Of a stretch of DNA of 30,661 bases, positions 5,768 through 14,120 are shown piece after piece. The notes under the pieces were generated by a model. The model saw nothing but the letters and a program-made list of their open reading frames with translations, had not been told where the DNA came from and did no database searches. This DNA is from a virus, in IMG/VR virus record IMGVR_UViG_3300028925_002892, positions 1-30,661 of that record. The stretch is one strand, 5' to 3'. Numbering within the stretch: the stretch's first letter is position 1; each line of letters opens with the position of its first letter. The translations under genes and the position numbers were made by a program.

Positions 5768-7488
5768 TGGCTACAAAAAAAGTAAATATTGACATTATAG
5801 CTAAAGATAAGTCCAAAGCGGCTTTAAAAGGTGTTCGTGGTAGTTTAGATGGTGTTAAAAAATCAATATTTAATGTTCGTAATGCTTTTATAGGTTTAGG
5901 TGCTGGTTTAGCAATTCGTTCTCTTGTTAAAACAGGAATGGAGATTGAAGGATTACAAGTTAGATTAAAATTTTTATTTGGTAGTACAGAAGAAGGTGCA
6001 AAAGCATTTGATAAAATGGCAAAATTTGCTTCTAAAGTTCCTTTTTCTTTAGAAGAAATACAAAAAGGTGCTGGAGTTTTAGCAGTAGTAAGTAAAGATG
6101 CTGATGAATTAGCAAAAATAATGAAATTAACAGGTAATGTTGCAGCAGTTACAGGACTTGATTTTAAAACTACAGCAGAACAAATACAACGATCATTATC
6201 TGCTGGTATTAGTGCGGCTGATTTATTTAGAGATAGAGGTGTAAAATCCATGTTAGGTTTTAAAGCTGGTGCAGTTGTATCAGTAGAAGAAACAGCAGAA
6301 GCATTTGATAGAGTATTTGGTGAAGGTGGAGAATTTTCTGGAACAACAGATGCATTAGCCAAAACTTTAGGTGGAACTCTTTCAATGATTGGGGATAAAG
6401 TATTTAATTTTCAAAAAGTTTTATTAGAAGCTGGATTTTTTCCAGAACTTAAAAAACAATTTGGCGATATAAATAAATTTTTAGAAGATAATGGAAAATC
6501 TATAGATAGAATTGCCACAAGTATAGGCAGAGGTATGGCAACAGCTTTAGTTACAACAGGATCAGCTATTTTATTTTTAAAAGATAATTTTGATAAAATC
6601 CTTTTTGTTTTAAAAGCAATAATAGCTGTAAAAATAGCCGCTTTTTTTGTTGCTATGTCTATTGCTATTCAAGGTGCTACAGTTTCAATGTTAGCATTAA
6701 ATAGTGCTACAAAAAGGAATTTGTTAATAGGTGGTGCAGCAATAGTTATTTTTAATTTAGAAAAAATTTTTAAATTACTAAAAGATATAACTGGAGAATT
6801 TAAAGATGACAAAGGGTTAGAAATAACAATAACTCCATTAATAGATGAAATGAATTCAAGGCATCCAGAAAAAATTATTACACAAAGAATTGAAACTGAA
6901 TTAGAAAAACAACAAAAATTATATAAAGAACACGCACATTTTAGAAAAATTTTATCAACAAGATTAGCTAAACAACAAGTAGAAATAGATAAAAAAGGAT
7001 TAGATCAAATTACTAATAATACTAAAGACTCATTACAAGCATTATCTGGAATAAATAGAAATGCATTTGAAGCATATAAAAGATTTCAAATGGCAGAAGC
7101 AACAATCAATGCTATTAAAGGTGCATCAAGAGCATTTGCTGATTATTCTTTTCCAACAAGTTTGGCTGTTGCCGCAAGTTCTGTAGCAAAAGGAATGGCT
7201 TTGGTTGCACAAATAAATTCAACAAGTTATTCTGGAAGACAACAAGGTGGATCAGTTATTGGTGGTAAACCTTATATGGTTGGAGAAGCTGGAAAAGAAA
7301 TGTTTGTGCCAAGTTCAAATGGTAATATAATTTCTAATGATCAATTAGGAAAAGCTGTAAATGTAAACTTTAATATTAATACTGTTGATGCTAGTGGGTT
7401 TAATCAATTACTAACTAATAGTAGAGGAGTTATTGTAAATATGATTAATAGTGCAGTTAATGAAACAGGCAGACAGGCAATAGTATGA
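5767..7488 (+). CDS. Tape measure protein
   Basis: The 573-residue protein follows the frameshifted chaperone, as tape measures do. It has a basic N-terminus, helical Ala/Lys-rich blocks, hydrophobic segments at about 258-310 and 319-329 and a C-terminal region with GGSVIGGKPYMVGEAGKE (about 490-510), a motif common at the end of tape measure proteins. It sets tail length and fills the tube; at about 0.15 nm per residue, 573 residues predict a short tail near 85 nm. The hydrophobic centre probably enters the host membrane during DNA injection. The stop overlaps the next ATG by four bases. Confidence 0.93.
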   Translation: MATKKVNIDIIAKDKSKAALKGVRGSLDGVKKSIFNVRNAFIGLGAGLAIRSLVKTGMEIEGLQVRLKFLFGSTEEGAKAFDKMAKFASKVPFSLEEIQKGAGVLAVVSKDADELAKIMKLTGNVAAVTGLDFKTTAEQIQRSLSAGISAADLFRDRGVKSMLGFKAGAVVSVEETAEAFDRVFGEGGEFSGTTDALAKTLGGTLSMIGDKVFNFQKVLLEAGFFPELKKQFGDINKFLEDNGKSIDRIATSIGRGMATALVTTGSAILFLKDNFDKILFVLKAIIAVKIAAFFVAMSIAIQGATVSMLALNSATKRNLLIGGAAIVIFNLEKIFKLLKDITGEFKDDKGLEITITPLIDEMNSRHPEKIITQRIETELEKQQKLYKEHAHFRKILSTRLAKQQVEIDKKGLDQITNNTKDSLQALSGINRNAFEAYKRFQMAEATINAIKGASRAFADYSFPTSLAVAASSVAKGMALVAQINSTSYSGRQQGGSVIGGKPYMVGEAGKEMFVPSSNGNIISNDQLGKAVNVNFNINTVDASGFNQLLTNSRGVIVNMINSAVNETGRQAIV

Positions 7489-8096
7489 GTGGAGCATTAC
7501 CTAATACAGATTTTACAGCAGTTAATATTTCAAGTAATCAAAAAACTTTAATATCTCAAACTGATAGTGGAAAAACATTCCGTAGACAAATAGATGGTCA
7601 AAGATGGAGTTTTACTTGTAGATATAAATTAAAAACAAGAGCAGATTTTCAAAGTATAATGGCTTTTATAATAAAACAAAGAGGTCAAAAAGAAAGTTTT
7701 ACAATTACATTTCCAAGCTATCTTAATGCTATCGGAGTTGAAGCTGGAACAGTTTTGGTTGATGGAGTTCATGCTGTAGCAGATACTACTATTGCTTTAA
7801 ATGGTTTTGGTGCTGATGGATCTGGAAGATTTAAAGCTGGAGATTTTATTAAATTTAATTCACATAGTAAAGTTTATATGATTGTTGCAGATGTTACTTC
7901 AAGCAGTAATGCGGCAACAGTAACCATAGAGCCACCACTTACAACAGCATTAGCAAATGATGGAGCAGTAGTTTATGACAGTATTCCTTTCACAGTTCAT
8001 TTAACAAGTGATCTACAAGAATTTCCTAGTGGTAATATAGATAAAGATGGAAACCTTTTATATAATTTTGAATTTGATGTAATTGAGGCAATATAA
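7485..8096 (+). CDS. Minor tail protein, distal tail-like
   Basis: The 203-residue product is beta-rich. Its opening (NISSNQKTLISQTDSGKTFRR, split around 15-35) and WSFTCRYKLKTRADF (about 41-55) resemble small proteins encoded straight after tape measure genes, which form the distal tail ring or connect tube to hub. The middle (about 75-160) looks like a compact beta insertion, possibly an OB- or Ig-like domain. ATGA overlap with the tape measure gene and TAATG overlap with the next gene show tight coupling. The exact family is not certain. Confidence 0.65.
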   Translation: MSGALPNTDFTAVNISSNQKTLISQTDSGKTFRRQIDGQRWSFTCRYKLKTRADFQSIMAFIIKQRGQKESFTITFPSYLNAIGVEAGTVLVDGVHAVADTTIALNGFGADGSGRFKAGDFIKFNSHSKVYMIVADVTSSSNAATVTIEPPLTTALANDGAVVYDSIPFTVHLTSDLQEFPSGNIDKDGNLLYNFEFDVIEAI

Positions 8097-8662
8097 TGTC
8101 AAGAGGATTAACTAGTTCTGTTAAAACTGAATTAGCAACAGGTACTATAAATCCTGTTCATTTAATTCATTTAAATTTTGCTACACCACTTTATTTAACT
8201 GATTGTGGATTTGCATTAACTTCTAGCATCTCTGGTAGTTCAAGAACATATACATCAAGTGGTCATTTATTAGGAATTAGTAATGTTCAAGAAGGAACAG
8301 AGCCAATAAAAAATTCACTACAAATTTCATTATCTGGTGTTGACCAAAGTTTTATTTCTATAGCTTTAAATGAAAATATTATTAATTCATCTGTTCAAAT
8401 TTATAAAGGATTTTTAAATAGTTCTAATGCTTTAATTGCTGATCCTTTTTTATTGTATGAGGGTTTTATAGATCAATACTCAATAGAAGATGATACAAAT
8501 ACTGCTGGAATAGGATTACAAGTTACTTCTCATTGGGGTAATTTTGAAAAAGTATCTGGTCGTAATAGTTCTGATGTATCACAACAAAGACATTTTTCTG
8601 GAGATAAAGGTTTTGAATTTTCTGCTTTAACAGTTCAAGATATTCGTTGGGGTAGAATATAA
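8096..8662 (+). CDS. Minor tail protein (hub-associated)
   Basis: The 188-residue protein begins LTSSVKTELATGTINPVHLI and has alternating beta strands, a pattern seen in proteins placed between the distal tail protein and the J-like hub of many alphaproteobacterial phages and GTAs. The C-terminal part ends in QDIRWGRI. By location it should help build the tail tip with the gene on either side; no catalytic residues stand out, so a cell-wall peptidase function is not supported. Both ends overlap neighbours as TAATG. Confidence 0.6.
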   Translation: MSRGLTSSVKTELATGTINPVHLIHLNFATPLYLTDCGFALTSSISGSSRTYTSSGHLLGISNVQEGTEPIKNSLQISLSGVDQSFISIALNENIINSSVQIYKGFLNSSNALIADPFLLYEGFIDQYSIEDDTNTAGIGLQVTSHWGNFEKVSGRNSSDVSQQRHFSGDKGFEFSALTVQDIRWGRI

Positions 8663-11600
8663 TGGGTTGGGGTAGTTTTTTCAGTAGTGTTGCAAGAGTA
8701 GTCGGAATTGTATCAAAAAGTCCTTTAATAAGATTTATATCTCCTATACTTTCAACTATTAGTATTGTTTCTGCCGCATTAACTTGGTTACGAAAACCAG
8801 ATGAGCCAGAAAGTAATTTTGAAACTACAGTAGAAAATATTGCAAAAGGTGTTTTGGTAAATAAAACTTCTGCAAATGGACAGTTACCAATTATTTATGG
8901 AACAAGAAAAGTAGGGGGAATAATTTCTTTTTTAGAAACTTCTGGAACAGATAATGAATTTTTATATATGATCTTAGCTTTAGGAGAAGGTGAAATAGAT
9001 GATATAACTTCTATTTTTGTTAATGATAATCAAGTTACATGGTCTGGAGATTTAGCTGATAACACAGAACGCACAGTAGGAAGTGGTGATTCTAATTATT
9101 ATAAAGATAGTACAAGTTTAATAACTGTTAGACCTCATTATGGTACTGATGCACAAACTTATGATACATTGGTTGGTGGATTAACTTCATGGACAAGTAA
9201 TCATAGATTAAGAGGAATTTCTTATTTAGCATTAAAATTTAAATGGAATCAAGATTCTTTTGGCAGTATTCCAACAGTTCATGCAATAGTTAAAGGAAGA
9301 AAAATTTATAATCCTAATTTAGATGGATCTATCACAGGTGGCTCTGGCTCTCATAGAGCAGATACAAGTTCAACATGGGCTTATTCAGATAACCCAGTTT
9401 ATCAATTATTAGATTATTTACGAAATAGTCGTTTTGGTATGGGTATTGCTAATAGTTATTTTGATACTAACTTTGCAGATTGGCAAACTGCTGGAGATAT
9501 TTGTGATGCAAATATAACCCCTTATTCTGGTGCAGATCAAATAGATTTAATTGATAGCCATACAGTTATAGATACTTCACAAAAATGTATTAATAATGTG
9601 CAAAATTTTTTAACAGGTTGTAGAGGATATTTAAATTATACTGCTGGAAATTATAAAGTTACAGTTGAAACAAGTGGCTCTGCATCTATTACTTTAACAG
9701 AAGATAATATTATTGGTGGGATAGGTATTTCTTCTAAAAATAAAAATGAAAGATTTAATAGAGTTATTACTACCTTTATTAATCCAAATAAAAATTATCA
9801 AGTAGATGAAGCACAATTTCCGCCTGTAGATGATTCTGCACAAGCAAGTGCTGATCAACACGCAACTATGAAAACTGCTGATGGGGGAATTTTATTAGAA
9901 GGAAGATTTGATTTTCCAAGTATTACAAATCCATATCAAGCACAAGAAATGGCAGAAATTATTTTGCGTAGATCAAGATCAAGTTTAGATGTTAGCTTAA
10001 CAGCAGATGGTACAGCAATGGATTTATCAGTAGGGGATATAGTAAATATTACTCATGCTACTCCAAGTTTTTCTGCAAAACCATTTAGAGTTTTATCAGT
10101 AACTTTAAATCCAGATAGCACTACAAGTTTACAGCTTACTGAACATCAAGATTCTTATTATACTTTTGGAACTCAAATAGTAGTAGCAACAATTCCAGAT
10201 ACTAACTTACCTAGTCCTTTTAGTGTTTCTGCTCCAGCAAGCTTAACATTAACTGATTCTTTGGTGGAGTATTCAGATGGAGTTGTTATTACAAAATTAC
10301 AAATCCTTGTAGGTGCAAGTACTAATAAATTTGCTCAATATTATCAAGTAGAAGCCAAATTAAGCACAGATTCAGATTATGTTATTGTAGGAAAGGGGAC
10401 ACAATTAAATTATGAAATGTTAAATGTTGTTGATACTGAAACCTATAATGTAAGAGTAAAAACAATTAATAGTTTGGGAGTTAGTTCTACCTATACAACA
10501 GGAAGCAGAGTAATTGTAGGGGGTAGTGAGCCACCAAGTAATATAGCAGATTTTTCTATTGAAATGCACGGAAGCAATCAAATGAGATTAACTTGGACAC
10601 CACCAACTGCTTCAACAGATTTAGATATTGCTTATTATGAAATTCGCTATCAAAATTTAACGAGTGGTGCATTATGGAATAACAGTACAAATTTAATTAG
10701 AGTAACAAGAAGAAAATCAGACAATGCTATAGTGAATAGTAGAACAGGTGCATTTCTTATTAAGGCAATAGATAAAACAGGAAATGAATCTATTGATGAA
10801 ACTATCATTTATACAAATATTGCTAATGTTTTTAATTATACTGATATTTCAACAACAACAGAAACATTATCACTTTCAACAAGTTCTGGACAAATGGATT
10901 CAACTTCTCCTCTATGTATTAAAGAAGATTCAAGTGGTGATACAGTTATTGCTCTTGATACTATTACTGATTTTGATGACACTGTAGGAAATTTTGATTC
11001 ACCAAGTGGAAATTTTGAATTAGGGGGGACAGATACAACAAGCAATCCAACTTATTCAACAGCCAATAGAGATAATATTGGCTATTATAATTTTGCTAAC
11101 TCTATTTCTTTATTAGCAATATTTGATGGTACAGTTCAGCCAACATTAACATTAGATAATGAAGATCCTTATGATCAATTTGATTCTGGTAGAGGTGTTT
11201 CTTTTTTTGATGATGCTAAAGCTCCATTTGATGGAAGTGAGCCATCTCATGCTTTTCATAAGATACAAATAGCAGTTAGTAATACAAGTTTGGGTGATGC
11301 CACAATTTATCAAGATATTAGTTCATCAGCAACACATAAATTCAGATATGCAAAATTCAGATTACGATTAACAAATGATGATTATAAGACAAGCAGTAAA
11401 ATAACAGGATTATCTGTTAAACTAAGTTTGGAAGATAGAACAGTATCTGGTGCTGATATAGTAAGTGGAACAGGGACAAAAGCAATAACATTTTCCAATG
11501 CTTTTTATGCAAGTCCTTCACTTGGAATTGCCGCACAAAATATGGCATCTGGTGATACATATACAATTAGTTCAAAAAGTGTTACAGGATTTTCTATTGC

Positions 11601-11676
11601 TTTTACAAACTCAAGTGTAAGTGGTGTAAGTAGAACTTTTGATTATGTTGCAAAAGGTTATGGATTAACACCATAA
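8662..11676 (+). CDS. Tail hub / host specificity protein (lambda J-like)
   Basis: At 1004 residues this is the largest product. It opens with a hydrophobic N-terminus (1-45), then a hub-type region with GQLPIIYGTRKVGG (about 73-86) and LALGEGEIDDI (about 108-118), both typical of gpJ-family hubs. A fibronectin type III-like domain starts near residue 620 (PPSNIADFSIEMHG) with LTWTPP and YYEIRY. The last 300 residues are Ser/Thr/Asp-rich beta repeats likely to face the receptor. It should form the trimeric tail tip and decide adsorption. The C-terminal portion is the part most likely to differ between relatives. Confidence 0.88.
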   Translation: MGWGSFFSSVARVVGIVSKSPLIRFISPILSTISIVSAALTWLRKPDEPESNFETTVENIAKGVLVNKTSANGQLPIIYGTRKVGGIISFLETSGTDNEFLYMILALGEGEIDDITSIFVNDNQVTWSGDLADNTERTVGSGDSNYYKDSTSLITVRPHYGTDAQTYDTLVGGLTSWTSNHRLRGISYLALKFKWNQDSFGSIPTVHAIVKGRKIYNPNLDGSITGGSGSHRADTSSTWAYSDNPVYQLLDYLRNSRFGMGIANSYFDTNFADWQTAGDICDANITPYSGADQIDLIDSHTVIDTSQKCINNVQNFLTGCRGYLNYTAGNYKVTVETSGSASITLTEDNIIGGIGISSKNKNERFNRVITTFINPNKNYQVDEAQFPPVDDSAQASADQHATMKTADGGILLEGRFDFPSITNPYQAQEMAEIILRRSRSSLDVSLTADGTAMDLSVGDIVNITHATPSFSAKPFRVLSVTLNPDSTTSLQLTEHQDSYYTFGTQIVVATIPDTNLPSPFSVSAPASLTLTDSLVEYSDGVVITKLQILVGASTNKFAQYYQVEAKLSTDSDYVIVGKGTQLNYEMLNVVDTETYNVRVKTINSLGVSSTYTTGSRVIVGGSEPPSNIADFSIEMHGSNQMRLTWTPPTASTDLDIAYYEIRYQNLTSGALWNNSTNLIRVTRRKSDNAIVNSRTGAFLIKAIDKTGNESIDETIIYTNIANVFNYTDISTTTETLSLSTSSGQMDSTSPLCIKEDSSGDTVIALDTITDFDDTVGNFDSPSGNFELGGTDTTSNPTYSTANRDNIGYYNFANSISLLAIFDGTVQPTLTLDNEDPYDQFDSGRGVSFFDDAKAPFDGSEPSHAFHKIQIAVSNTSLGDATIYQDISSSATHKFRYAKFRLRLTNDDYKTSSKITGLSVKLSLEDRTVSGADIVSGTGTKAITFSNAFYASPSLGIAAQNMASGDTYTISSKSVTGFSIAFTNSSVSGVSRTFDYVAKGYGLTP

Positions 11677-11716
11677 AATCATTGTAAAAGAAAACAGAAT
11701 AGGATAAAAACAAAGT

Positions 11717-12274
11717 ATGTCACAAGTTTCAGATGTAAGTATAGCAAATCAAGGATTTTCAGCTTTCCGTACAGAATTAAATACTATTCTTGGAGCATTA
11801 AATACTTCACATATAGGAAGTTCAGCTCCAGCAAGTTTAGGTGCTGGGTCAATATGGGTTGATACCTCTGGTGGAGTAACAGCTTATAAATTATATTTTT
11901 ATGATGGAGCTCAATCCATTGAAATGGGAACAATTAATACAACAGCTAATACTGTTGATTGGACTGATTCAACTGTTGCTACTGAAGTTGTATCAGATAC
12001 ATCTCCACAATTAGGTGGTCAATTAGATGTTAATGGAAATGCTTTAGGTGATGGGACTTTGGAACTTTTAAAATTTTCTGAAACAGGAAGTGCTGTTAAT
12101 GAATTTACTATTGCAAATGCGGCAACAGGTGCTGGCCCAACTTTGTCTGCAACTGGTACAGATACTAATGTTGATATTAACATTACATCTAAAGGAAGTG
12201 GTAAAATAGTAGTTTCTGGAAGTATGAATGATAGTTTAAGTTCAACAGGAAAAACAATGGTATTAGGATTTTAA
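11717..12274 (+). CDS. Tail appendage / fibre-like protein
   Basis: The 185-residue protein has an N-terminal helical attachment-like region (1-32). A short GSIWVDTSGG module and the segment DTSPQLGGQLDVNGNALG (about 94-111), a repeat unit very common in marine phage fibres, follow. The remainder is Thr/Ser/Gly-rich with small beta turns. It probably extends from the tail tip with the next two products. There is a 40-base gap after the hub gene and only a distant AGGA, so expression may depend on read-through. Confidence 0.65.
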   Translation: MSQVSDVSIANQGFSAFRTELNTILGALNTSHIGSSAPASLGAGSIWVDTSGGVTAYKLYFYDGAQSIEMGTINTTANTVDWTDSTVATEVVSDTSPQLGGQLDVNGNALGDGTLELLKFSETGSAVNEFTIANAATGAGPTLSATGTDTNVDINITSKGSGKIVVSGSMNDSLSSTGKTMVLGF

Positions 12275-12284
12275 GGAGTAAATT

Positions 12285-12611
12285 ATGGCAAGTGAATTAT
12301 TAAAAGTCGCACATCAAATAGTTACAAACTCAGAAATGGTTTTAATTAATGGTGTAAGTGGACATACATATACTATTTTATCAATTACATTTTGTGAAAC
12401 TGCAGGCGCTGCAGAAACATTTGATTTGTTTATTCAAGATGATGGTGGAGCAACTGATTATGAAATTTATTCTGATCAATCAATTGGTGCTAATGAAACT
12501 TTTGAGCATACAGGTAAAATTGTTATAGAAGCTACAGATCATTTAACAGCTAAGACTGCATCATCTGCTGCAGTTCATGTAGTTGTAAGTTATTTAGATC
12601 AAACATTATAG
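12285..12611 (+). CDS. Small beta-rich appendage protein (108 aa)
   Basis: The 108-residue product is beta-rich and hydrophilic, with DLFIQDDGG (about 46-54) and a final VVVSYLDQTL strand. It looks like a single beta-sandwich, as in receptor-binding knobs or collar parts encoded next to marine phage fibres. It has the strong ribosome site AAGGAG seven bases before ATG. No sequence motif gives a specific function. Confidence 0.6.
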   Translation: MASELLKVAHQIVTNSEMVLINGVSGHTYTILSITFCETAGAAETFDLFIQDDGGATDYEIYSDQSIGANETFEHTGKIVIEATDHLTAKTASSAAVHVVVSYLDQTL

Positions 12612-12619
12612 GATAAAAA

Positions 12620-13186
12620 ATGAGTGGAATTATAGGAAGTCGTCTTAATATAAGAGGGTCTGGTTTAGTAGGTAGCTTAGGAACTGATGGACAAGTTTTT
12701 ACTTCATCTGGTGCTGGTGTTGGTGCAATTTATGAAGCTGCAGCTGGAGGTGGCAAAATTCTTCAAGTAATACATAAAAAATTAACAAGTAATTATAGTA
12801 TGAGTTCTGGAACTACAACAGATGTAACTGGTTTTTCACAAGCAATTACAATGGCATCATCATCAAACCATCTTTTAGTTTTAGGAAATTATGTTTTTAG
12901 ACTTGGTGGTAATAGCGCAACTGTTGCTCCTGGATCTAATACTTCTATAACTAATTCAAGTAATGCTCTTTTAGCTGGTGCATATTTTTTACATAATCTT
13001 GCTACTAATACACATGAGCCAACTTGGACTGCAAATCAATGTGCATATTTAACACCTGGAACAACTGATGCTTATACAGTTAAGGTAAGAACTAATAACG
13101 CAAGTGAGGGTGGAATTGTACAATTTTTTGGCTCTAGCGATAATTCTTACAGCACTAATTTAACATTAATGGAAATAGCGGCATAA
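12620..13186 (+). CDS. Putative tail fibre tip / receptor-binding protein
   Basis: The 188-residue protein starts with Gly/Ser-rich turns (SGLVGSLGTDGQVFTSSGAG, about 14-33), the short repeat that precedes many marine phage fibre heads. It then has an uninterrupted beta domain with Asn/Thr/Ser-rich loops, ending in SYSTNLTLMEIAA. This is the shape expected of a trimeric fibre head. It follows the other two appendage genes and its stop overlaps the next start (TAATG). Confidence 0.6.
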   Translation: MSGIIGSRLNIRGSGLVGSLGTDGQVFTSSGAGVGAIYEAAAGGGKILQVIHKKLTSNYSMSSGTTTDVTGFSQAITMASSSNHLLVLGNYVFRLGGNSATVAPGSNTSITNSSNALLAGAYFLHNLATNTHEPTWTANQCAYLTPGTTDAYTVKVRTNNASEGGIVQFFGSSDNSYSTNLTLMEIAA

Positions 13187-13551
13187 TGGACATTACAATA
13201 AAATTACATAAAGCAATTAAGAATTTAAAATCTACAGCAGAAGTAAGTGTTAGTGGAGATATAGAAACTGAAGCAGACTTTAATAAGATTCAATGGTTAC
13301 AAGCAAATAAAACTTGGTCACTTACAAATCCTCATAGTGAAATAACATGGTCAACTTTAAGTACAGAAATGACAAGACTTCAAACTGAATATGATGGTGT
13401 TGGAGCAGTACAAAGAAATAGAGCAAAACAATATAAACAAATTCAAGACCAATTAGACCAACTATATCATGATATGACTGCTGGAAAACTAAATGCAACT
13501 GGAGAATGGCACAAAGCAATAAAAGCAGTTAAAGATGCCAATCCTAAATGA
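13186..13551 (+). CDS. Fibre-associated small protein (121 aa)
   Basis: This is a 121-residue protein. Its N-terminal part (1-50) is mixed, while the C-terminal half is helical, with RAKQYKQIQDQLDQLYHDM (about 79-97) then W-x-K-A-I-K-A-V-K-D-x-x-P-K. That ending is frequent in phage proteins coded after tail fibres and thought to be virion components or fibre-assembly factors. ATG overlaps the upstream stop; the TGA overlaps the next ATG by four bases. Confidence 0.65.
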   Translation: MDITIKLHKAIKNLKSTAEVSVSGDIETEADFNKIQWLQANKTWSLTNPHSEITWSTLSTEMTRLQTEYDGVGAVQRNRAKQYKQIQDQLDQLYHDMTAGKLNATGEWHKAIKAVKDANPK

Positions 13552-14120
13552 TCTGGAAACCTATTTTAATAGGTTTAATTATTTCAACCTTAATTTTATT
13601 TTTTCTTAACTCCTTAATGAATTCTGTTCAAGCCGCAGAAACAAACACAGTAAGCTCAACTGTAGTAACTGACAAATCTGTTCCAACTGCATCTGCTCCA
13701 AGTGTTGTTGTTAATAATTCTGATGTATGCAAAACAGCTACGAGTGGTGCTGTTCAAACTCAGATATTTGGTATTGCTTCTGGCATTACTATCACAGATG
13801 AAAATTGTGAAATACTCAAATTATCAAGATCATTATATGCTATGGGAATGAAAGTTGCCGCAGTTAGTTTATTATCTACTGATTATAGGGTTTTTGATTC
13901 CATGCTTATGGCTGGAACACCTCCACCAATTAATGGAAAAATAGGATCAGAAGCATTAAAAGAATGGGAATTAAATCCAGATCTTATTCCAGAAGGATCA
14001 AAATATTTTAATAAAATAGAATTAATTAAAACACAGGAGCAAAAACATAATGATATGGAATTGGCAAAATTTCTCATTAGTGCTATGGCTTTGTATATCG
14101 GCTTTCCTATCTTTTTCTAG
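13548..14120 (+). CDS. Membrane/secreted hypothetical protein
   Basis: The 190-residue product has a hydrophobic N-terminus (about 5-22, ending SVQAAE) that may be a cleaved signal peptide or an anchor. Two cysteines (about 61 and 86) might pair outside the cytoplasm, and the last 20 residues (LISAMALYIGFPIFF) form a second hydrophobic segment. I do not recognise a function. It may be inserted in the host membrane late in infection. The last 71 bases also encode the start of the next gene in another frame, an unusually long overlap. Confidence 0.65.
   Translation: MIWKPILIGLIISTLILFFLNSLMNSVQAAETNTVSSTVVTDKSVPTASAPSVVVNNSDVCKTATSGAVQTQIFGIASGITITDENCEILKLSRSLYAMGMKVAAVSLLSTDYRVFDSMLMAGTPPPINGKIGSEALKEWELNPDLIPEGSKYFNKIELIKTQEQKHNDMELAKFLISAMALYIGFPIFF

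Noticed and set aside
5748-6362. Minus-strand ORF of 204 codons across the tape measure gene
   Set aside because: It lies wholly against a clear tape measure gene, has Ser/Ala/Pro-rich shadow composition and no ribosome site or neighbours on that strand.
10784-11045. Two small ORFs, one on each strand, inside the hub gene
   Set aside because: Both are out-of-frame readings of the J-like protein with biased composition and no start signal.
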